Shown here one piece after another: positions 57,839-64,000 of a stretch of DNA of 64,000 nt (positions within the stretch are counted from its first letter, which is position 1; each line of letters opens with the position of its first letter). The stretch spans positions 186,001-250,000 of the forward strand of contig NZ_CAJGZH010000003.1 in the NCBI RefSeq assembly GCF_904846075.1, read 5' to 3'. The position numbers and the translations under genes are program-made. This stretch comes from Psychrobacter glacincola. Its GTDB lineage: Bacteria > Pseudomonadota > Gammaproteobacteria > Pseudomonadales > Moraxellaceae. The notes beneath the pieces are model-generated. The model searched no databases, was not told the DNA's origin, and saw only the letters and a program-made list of their open reading frames with translations.

Positions 57839-59389
57839 TTAAAAACGGGTTTTAAACTTTTTTGGCGCTTGATTCTGCATTTCCTGCATTTGTTTTTGCA
57901 TCTCTTCGGTGCTTGGCATGTTGTTTGGATCTAGACCCATCTGCTTAGCCATTTGTTGTGGATTCACATCCTTGACGCCGCCTTGCTGACCGCCGCCACC
58001 AAATAAAGGACCGCCACCGCCGCCACCTGCACCGCCGCCACCCATCAACCCTTGCATCGATTTCATCATTTTACTGATACCTTCAGGCTTAGAGATCATT
58101 TTCATCATTTTTGCCATTTGTTTGTGTTGTTTAAGCAAACGATTGACGTCTTGAATCTCACGTCCAGAACCTGCGGCAATACGGCGCTTACGGCTTGGGT
58201 TAATTTTATCGGGATTTTTGCGCTCAAATGGCGTCATCGAATTAATCAACGCTTCCATTTCACGTACTTTTTCTTCTGGCTTAGCATCTTCGACCGCTTT
58301 TTGCATATCCGAGCCGCCCATACCTGGCATCTTATCTAAGAAGCCTGCCATGCCGCCCATACTTTTCATTTGTTGGAACTGGGTCAATAGATCCTCAAGG
58401 TCGAAATCGCCGCCCTTTTGCATCTTTTTAGCCATTTTTTCGGCTTTATCACGGTCGATTTTTTGTTCAACTTCTTCGACTAGGCTTAAGACGTCACCCA
58501 TACCAAGAATACGCTGAGCGATACGTTCAGGATGGAACAGCTCTAACGCGTCTAGTTTTTCACCGCGACCTAAAAACTTAATCGGTTTGCCAGTAATCGC
58601 ACGTACAGAAAGTGCCGCACCGCCGCGAGCATCACCATCGGTCTTAGTTAAAATCACACCCGTTAATGGCAGCGCATCATTAAAGGCTTTGGCAGTATTT
58701 GCCGCATCTTGACCAGTCATCGCATCGACGACAAATAGCGTTTCAGAAGGATTGACTGCTGCAGTTAACGCCTTAATCTCAGCCATCATAGTCTCATCGA
58801 TAGCCAGACGACCAGCGGTATCAATAATCAAAATATCTTGGTACTGAATCTTTGCTTCTTCGATAGCACGTAAGGCAATATCAATCGGGTTTTCGTCGCT
58901 ACTTGAATTAACAAACTTGGCATTCACTTGACCTGCCACTTGCTCAAGCTGAGCAATCGCCGCTGGACGATAGACGTCAGCGGATACTAGCATCACCTTT
59001 TTCTTATGACGCTCTTGTAAAAACTTCGCCAATTTACCGGCAGTCGTGGTTTTACCTGCACCTTGCAAACCAGCCAGTAAATAAACAACTGGTGGCTTAC
59101 CCGTCATCTCAAGCTGCTGATTGGCACTGCCCATCATTTCGGTCAGCTCGTCATGGACGATTTTGACAAAGGCTTGCCCCGGTGCCAATTCTTTCAGCAC
59201 TTCCGCGCCAAGCGCTTGCTCTTTGACGCGCTTTACAAAGTCACGGGTGACGGGTAGCGCGACGTCGGCTTCTAGTAGCGCCATACGCACTTCACGCAGG
59301 GTATCTTTGATGTTGTCTTCGGTCAACTGCCCAGTACCGACGATATTGCGCAGGCTCGACGATAAGCGTTCTGTTAAGGTATCAAACAT
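57839..59389 (-). CDS. ffh: Signal recognition particle protein Ffh
   Basis: 516 residues. The N domain, the GTPase P-loop GLQGAGKTTTAGKLA, DTAGRL, TKTDGDARGG and a Met-rich M domain are all present. The C-terminal tail has a long Gly stretch with GGGGAGGGGGG. Ffh with 4.5S RNA targets membrane proteins to the translocon. The 4.5S RNA gene is not in the window. Confidence 0.97.
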   Translation of the reverse strand: MFDTLTERLSSSLRNIVGTGQLTEDNIKDTLREVRMALLEADVALPVTRDFVKRVKEQALGAEVLKELAPGQAFVKIVHDELTEMMGSANQQLEMTGKPPVVYLLAGLQGAGKTTTAGKLAKFLQERHKKKVMLVSADVYRPAAIAQLEQVAGQVNAKFVNSSSDENPIDIALRAIEEAKIQYQDILIIDTAGRLAIDETMMAEIKALTAAVNPSETLFVVDAMTGQDAANTAKAFNDALPLTGVILTKTDGDARGGAALSVRAITGKPIKFLGRGEKLDALELFHPERIAQRILGMGDVLSLVEEVEQKIDRDKAEKMAKKMQKGGDFDLEDLLTQFQQMKSMGGMAGFLDKMPGMGGSDMQKAVEDAKPEEKVREMEALINSMTPFERKNPDKINPSRKRRIAAGSGREIQDVNRLLKQHKQMAKMMKMISKPEGISKMMKSMQGLMGGGGAGGGGGGPLFGGGGQQGGVKDVNPQQMAKQMGLDPNNMPSTEEMQKQMQEMQNQAPKKFKTRF

Positions 59390-59861
59390 AAATAACTCTC
59401 AGTTAAAATAATTCTTGGTGAAAACAATATTTACTTAAAATAATGCTTACTTAAAACAATACTTAGTGAAACTGGCTTCAGCTCAAATGGCGGATAAATA
59501 TTATTAGGGAATACTGTAAAATATTTAATCGTATCTTCATAAAAACAATGATAAAAAACAGTCTATTATCAACACTATAGCACCAAGAAGATGCCAAAAT
59601 TATAATGATTTTGCAAATACAGCATTACCAAAGCTTGGCGCGGCACTTTATGACTTATAGACAATCGCTTTATAAGCTAGGCATATTAGCGCTCATTCAA
59701 GCAAACTTGGCCAAGCATTTATAAGGAATAAGCAAGTTGGTGCTCAATTGGCACCCATTTTATGATAAATTGGACGATTATTCTAATCATTCCGATAATA
59801 CCACTTTAGCATTAAATTGAGCGGCTATTTTGCGCTCAGTATGAGATGAGGCATTATATCT
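59390..59861. other. Divergent spacer between ffh and the CcsA-like gene
   Basis: 472 bases with promoters for both genes and the 16-bp tandem repeat. No further gene, RNA or hairpin is seen. Confidence 0.5.
59415..59472. repeat. 16-bp tandem repeat, 3.6 copies
   Basis: Units of the form TTRSTKAAAAYAATRY follow each other, then a partial copy. They lie 26 bases upstream of the ffh start codon, in its 5' region. Confidence 0.75.
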
Positions 59862-60653
59862 GTGCACTTTGCATTCTTACTTGCTAGCCTAGCCTATATC
59901 TTAGTCAGTGCTTACCTTAGTTGGGCACTGACTCGGGATAAGCCTATCCATAAAGGCATCAGTTTGGGATTATTGATGGTCGGCATGCTCGCGCATGCGG
60001 CGCTACTTTATCCTTATGTTGTGACGCTTTACGGGCTAAACTTTAATCTTTTTAATATCATCAGCCTAATCAGCTTATTCTTTTTGTTCTTCTATTTTTT
60101 ATTTTGTTTGTATCGCCCTATTGTCAGTCTGGGCATACTGGCAGCGCCAACAGCATTGGTAGGGTTGACAATTGGCTATATTGGCCGTGCGCCTTATCAA
60201 CCCATTACAAATATCAGTATTGGGCTTGAAGCTCATATATTACTATCACTTGCCGCCTATTGTGTGCTGCTGATGGCAGCGGTGCAAGCGCTATTTTTGC
60301 GCCTACAAATACGCGAACTCAAGCACCACTCTATTCATCGCTTTTGGGTCAATAAACTACCGTCACTACAAAGTATGGAGAGTCTATTATTCGATATGCT
60401 ATTGGTCGGTTTTGTCCTACTAAGTATCGCATTGGGCATTGGCTTTATCTATGTAGAGGATTTGATGGCGCAGCATATTGTGCATAAGACCGTGTTTAGC
60501 CTGCTGTCTTGGTTATTGTTTGGGGCGCTTCTGGTCGGTAACTGGCGTGCTGGATGGCGGGGCAAACGTGCCGCCAATATGACTATCTATGCTTTTATCC
60601 TATTAGCCATTGGCTTTGTGGGCAGCAAGTTTGTGTTAGAGATGCTGATATAA
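59862..60653 (+). CDS. CcsA/YpjD-like cytochrome c assembly membrane protein
   Basis: 263 residues with about eight hydrophobic helices. The family layout includes HILLSLAAYCVLLMAAVQALFL and a late HKTVFSLLSWLLFGALL. YpjD-type proteins form a group related to CcsA/ResC, and their own role is not settled. The GTG start at 59862 gives the usual hydrophobic N-terminus. The position next to ffh is conserved in many gammaproteobacteria. Confidence 0.88.
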   Translation: MHFAFLLASLAYILVSAYLSWALTRDKPIHKGISLGLLMVGMLAHAALLYPYVVTLYGLNFNLFNIISLISLFFLFFYFLFCLYRPIVSLGILAAPTALVGLTIGYIGRAPYQPITNISIGLEAHILLSLAAYCVLLMAAVQALFLRLQIRELKHHSIHRFWVNKLPSLQSMESLLFDMLLVGFVLLSIALGIGFIYVEDLMAQHIVHKTVFSLLSWLLFGALLVGNWRAGWRGKRAANMTIYAFILLAIGFVGSKFVLEMLI

Positions 60654-60682
60654 AATCAGCGCTGCAATAGCAATAGGTCCAG

Positions 60683-60726
60683 AAAAAAGCCGTGAGTATT
60701 AATGAATAATACTCACGGCTTTTTTT
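60683..60726. terminator. Bidirectional terminator
   Basis: AAAAAAGCCGTGAGTATT pairs with its complement around a 4-base loop, ending in T residues. It separates the CcsA-like gene from the convergent purU. Confidence 0.92.
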
Positions 60727-60776
60727 AACCTTCTGTTAAACAGCACTTCTCAATTTGAACTCGCTCTAATTAAAGG

Positions 60777-61706
60777 CTAATTAAAAACCACGGTTTTATT
60801 ACCCGCTACAATCACGCGGTTTTGTACATGCCAGTTCACGGCGCGTGCCAAGACATTACGCTCGATATCACGACCAATAGCGCGCAGCTCGGTCACACCT
60901 TGACGGTGAGTGACTCGGTGTACATCTTGCTCAATGATAGGGCCTTGATCAAGCTCAGCGGTAACATAATGCGCGGTCGCGCCGATGAGTTTCACACCTT
61001 TATCATAAGCCTGACGATAAGGGTCAGCCCCCACAAATGCAGGCAAAAATGAATGGTGAATATTAATGACTTGCATCGGCCAACGCTTGACAAAATCAGA
61101 CGACAATATCTGCATATAACGCGCCAACACTAGCAAATCATTACCTTCCATCAACTCATGAATTTGCTCTTCTGCTTCTGATTTATTGTCTTTGGTCACT
61201 GGTACATGATGGAAAGTGATGCCAAAGTTTTCTACCGCTTGACGCAAATCTTCGTGATTACTAACGACAGAGGTAATCTCGCAATCAAGTAAACCTCGCT
61301 GATGCCGCCATAACAAATCCAACAATGCATGATCAAACTTCGATACTAAAATGCCAACTTTCGTCTTAATCGCATTATCATGTAAACGCCAAGCCATGTT
61401 ATGGCGCTTGGCTACCGTATGCGCAAAACTGGCTTCAAAATTATCAATGATTTCGCTCAATCCTGCCAAAGCAAACTCTAAACGCATAAAATATTGACCA
61501 CCCTCATGAGCAGTTGAATACTGATCGAGAGTGATAATATTAGCGCCATAGCGATGGATAAACTCAGATACCGCTTGCACGATACCGGCTTGATCACGGC
61601 ATTTAATCAATAATGTGGCAGTATCGATTGCCGTCTTGTTAAACAGGTTATTAGATAGTTTATAAGATGAGTTTTTTACTGAAGTAATTGTTGCAGTGTC
61701 TGACAT
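60777..61706 (-). CDS. purU: Formyltetrahydrofolate deformylase PurU
   Basis: About 309 residues. An N-terminal ACT domain (LLIKCRDQAGIVQAVSEFI) precedes the formyltransferase-like catalytic domain with INIHHSFLPAFVGADPY and TAHYVTAELDQGPII. PurU hydrolyses 10-formyl-THF to supply formate and balance one-carbon units. ATG 61706 is chosen; an in-frame start at 61763 adds a non-family stretch. Confidence 0.93.
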   Translation of the reverse strand: MSDTATITSVKNSSYKLSNNLFNKTAIDTATLLIKCRDQAGIVQAVSEFIHRYGANIITLDQYSTAHEGGQYFMRLEFALAGLSEIIDNFEASFAHTVAKRHNMAWRLHDNAIKTKVGILVSKFDHALLDLLWRHQRGLLDCEITSVVSNHEDLRQAVENFGITFHHVPVTKDNKSEAEEQIHELMEGNDLLVLARYMQILSSDFVKRWPMQVINIHHSFLPAFVGADPYRQAYDKGVKLIGATAHYVTAELDQGPIIEQDVHRVTHRQGVTELRAIGRDIERNVLARAVNWHVQNRVIVAGNKTVVFN

Positions 61707-61837
61707 AGTGCGCCCAATCAAAAAATTAAACTTGCTACTGACTTTCAATACGGTCGTTAGCATAGGAAACCGACTATTCTAATCGCTTTTACCTAACTTT
61801 GCTGATTGAGTTGGTTGTATTTCGTTATTGAGGTTAT

Positions 61838-61880
61838 AAATACAAAAACCCCCAACGCGAGGTTAGGGGTTTTTGTATTT
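61838..61880 (-). terminator. Terminator of the Ig-repeat gene
   Basis: AAATACAAAAACCCC pairs with GGGGTTTTTGTATTT, with a 13-base loop. It lies ten bases beyond the stop at 61891 and is symmetric, so it may work on both strands. Confidence 0.88.
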
Positions 61881-61890
61881 ATAATGGATT

Positions 61891-64000
61891 CTATTTAGAA
61901 CTAGAGCAACTTAAATCAGTACCAAATGGACTTGTCCAGTTTGGTCGAATTGGTATGCCAATATTCACGTCAGTTACTAGAGTAGGGAAACCTATCACAC
62001 GAGATTGCTGTGACTCACTACCATCTACACTAGTATTGACTGTAACGCTAGCTTTGTACCAGTTTGCATACTCTTTAGGGTAACGTATAGAGAAATCTAC
62101 TCTACCAGTATCATCTGTTATAAAATTAAAATTCTGGCTAGAAGTTACTTCTTGACCATTCTCATTGATAACTGCCGCTACGTTAACAGGATCTAATTGA
62201 CCGTTATTGTTGAAATCTTCATTAGGATCTAAAATGCCATTATTATTTTTATCTTCTTTGCCACAAGAAACCGACTCTTGGAACCAGACAGTCCTGCCAA
62301 ATATATCCTTAATGATACTAAACTCACCTTTTAAATAACTATCAGGAATCAAATTAATAGAGACTGGTTGATTAATAGCTGGCTTACCAGCACTATTGAG
62401 CACACTGATTGATCCTTTCTGGAAGTAATATACTTGATTACTACCTGCAGAAACTTTGTCTGCAAATGCAAAACTAATATAGGTCGACTTTGTTTGGACT
62501 GTGATTGCTGAATTATCTAAGAGTGTGTTTACTGCTTTTTCCTTACCATCTGGTAATCTAATTGACTGAACCTGTGCTTCAATGACAACACCATCTGTAC
62601 TTGTTGAGTTTTGGCCTGCATTATAAGTCGTTACAGCTCGACCATTATCATCAGTATACGCCACCGCTTGGCTTAAACTTCCACCAGATGCATCTCTGGT
62701 CGTCGTAAACTGTACAATAGCATTTTTGACAGGAGCATCATCCTTGTCCAAAACTCTAGCCATTACAGAGGTAGAGCCGCCCACACTTAAGACTGCACGC
62801 TCAATCTGTAGAATCAATTTTTTCGGCTCGATAGAGACAAAACTCAATACTGTCTCTTTACTATCATTGCCATATTCCGCTCTTACAGTTGCAGTTCCAG
62901 GTACATTAGATTCTACATAAAACTCAACTTTTTTACCCGTAACAGTCAATGTACGACGCGAGCTTCCTTGAACATCATTCACTGATGCAAATATTTTTCC
63001 CTTATTTGTTGAGACATTAACGCTATCTCCATCAACAGCATCAGGCACACTCAAGATGACTTTCTGTCGATCACCGACAATAATATCTGTAGTTGGAGAA
63101 AACCCTATGTTTGAGCTACTCGTAGATACTACCGTTAAAATATCAGGAATACGCTGGCTAACTTCAACGCCTTTACCTCAAGACTGAATAAATAGTTATC
63201 ATCTACTGGTTTTAAACTAGAAGCATTTAAGTCAACTGCAAAATTACCATTGTTGTCAGACTTTCCAACCCCAGCTTCCGTATCGTTGCTATAAATAATA
63301 AAATCAGCATTCGCAACTGGTTTTGCTGCGCCATCTAAGAGTTGCCCAGATACTCTAAAATTATCTCCTGCATTTACTGCATTCTTAGAAGATACCACGT
63401 TACTTACACGAGTACCTGAAGCTATGATTGGTAAGTTTTGTTCAACAATACTGTTTTTACCATCATCAACAACAACGTTCAATACACTCTCGTGGTTCAG
63501 TTGAGCATCAACACTTACTCTACTTTGTATCAGCTCGATTTCGACTAGCCCTTCATTATCTGTAAGCTGCCGAGAAGTTCCATTCAATGACAAGCCATAT
63601 AATGCAGCATCAGCAATACTGACGATGACAGGCACTCCTGCAATAATACCGCCTTTTTTATCAGTTACTCTAATACTAACTGTTGTCTTATCTTGGCCAG
63701 TCAATAGCTGATTTTTATCAGAGGAGATAAAAACATCATATACATTTTGTTTTTCAATATCAGCGTTGTCATTCGAGCCATATAGTTTAATAGATTTTGT
63801 TACATTACCAATACTAGCTTCTACTATCAATCCATTGTTTATAAGATAATCACTTTGCTCTGTAGATAATTGATTTAGCACCTCTAATCTGATTACTGCT
63901 TTGCCATTTTCATCCGTAGTAATCTTGGATTGAGAGTTACTAAATACACCTGTAGCTTTAGGGTCAGTAATTTTAAAAGTTACAGGTTGCTCTGCTAGAT
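61891..64000 (-). pseudogene. Large Ig-like-repeat surface protein (Big/invasin type), frameshifted, 5' end outside window
   Basis: The open frame runs from the window edge through repeated Ig-like units with typical VSVRVTDKKG, TDNEGLVEIEL and TDDNGRAVTTYNAG segments, then breaks near 63172-63174. After the break a second frame carries GVEVSQRIPDILTVV on to the stop at 61891. One added base in or beside the AAAG run rejoins them (GTAAAGGC read as GTAAAAGGC). The C-terminal part has Ca-binding-like loops (DKNNNGILDPNEDF, NNNGQLDP) and ends in CSSSK. Such proteins are secreted adhesins or intimin-like. The N-terminal export domain is not visible. Confidence 0.75.

Overview
The window reads as a chromosomal segment of a gammaproteobacterium of the Moraxellaceae, most likely Psychrobacter. 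This is inferred from gene content and protein character: H-NS of the Acinetobacter/Psychrobacter type, type II secretion genes in N-C-D order, BLUF photoreceptors without effector domains, a degenerate FimX-like protein, EpmB divergent from efp, AT-rich spacers and many very short tandem repeats between genes. No search was run, so the genus is an inference. I see no rRNA, tRNA, CRISPR array, prophage or insertion sequence.

Layout. 1-1.2 kb: end of a DUF302 gene, a DUF4031 gene and a frameshifted PACE-type efflux gene. 1.3-5.8 kb: a MoxR ATPase / DUF58 / transglutaminase operon on the minus strand. 6-11 kb: a lipoprotein cytochrome c, a FimX-like REC-PAS-GGDEF-EAL protein and a 594-residue protein with a possible atypical PilZ tail. 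11.2-13 kb: epmB and efp, divergent. 13.2-17.5 kb: hybrid histidine kinase, tcdA, a TatD-family hydrolase and a small membrane protein. 17.7-22 kb: gspN-gspC-gspD. 22.2-24.8 kb: an H-NS protein, two tandem BLUF proteins and an unknown cytosolic protein. 25.4-28.4 kb: ssb, a DUF3833 lipoprotein and a YajR-like exporter. 29.1-32 kb: uvrA. 32.3-34.4 kb: an unusual cluster of three zinc-ribbon membrane proteins, one frameshifted. 34.5-40.1 kb: M48 protease, a split ThrE exporter, gor, two lipoproteins and a small membrane protein. 40.2-50.7 kb: GNAT, a Rieske/FAD reductase, truD, a diguanylate cyclase, a PHP nuclease (RNase AM type), yciB, yciI, a coiled-coil membrane protein and mnmC. 50.7-61.8 kb: YiaA-like protein, a frameshifted membrane protein, a lipoprotein, DUF4112, ubiA, a small TM protein, rsmJ, uppP, tsaB, ffh, a CcsA/YpjD-like protein and purU. 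61.9-64 kb: the C-terminal part of a large Ig-repeat surface protein, frameshifted and cut by the window end.

Translation and tRNA/rRNA modification genes are numerous (efp, epmB, tcdA, truD, mnmC, tsaB, rsmJ, ffh). Envelope genes form the second theme (T2SS, UppP, TgpA, lipoproteins, Ig-repeat adhesin). Signalling is represented by c-di-GMP proteins, a hybrid kinase and light sensors.

Two window-wide patterns stand out. Four genes are each broken by what looks like one missing base, three of them clearly in a short A or T run. That fits sequencing indels best, though phase variation is possible. Second, at least nine spacers, and two coding linkers, carry 10-18 bp units repeated two to four times with unrelated sequences.
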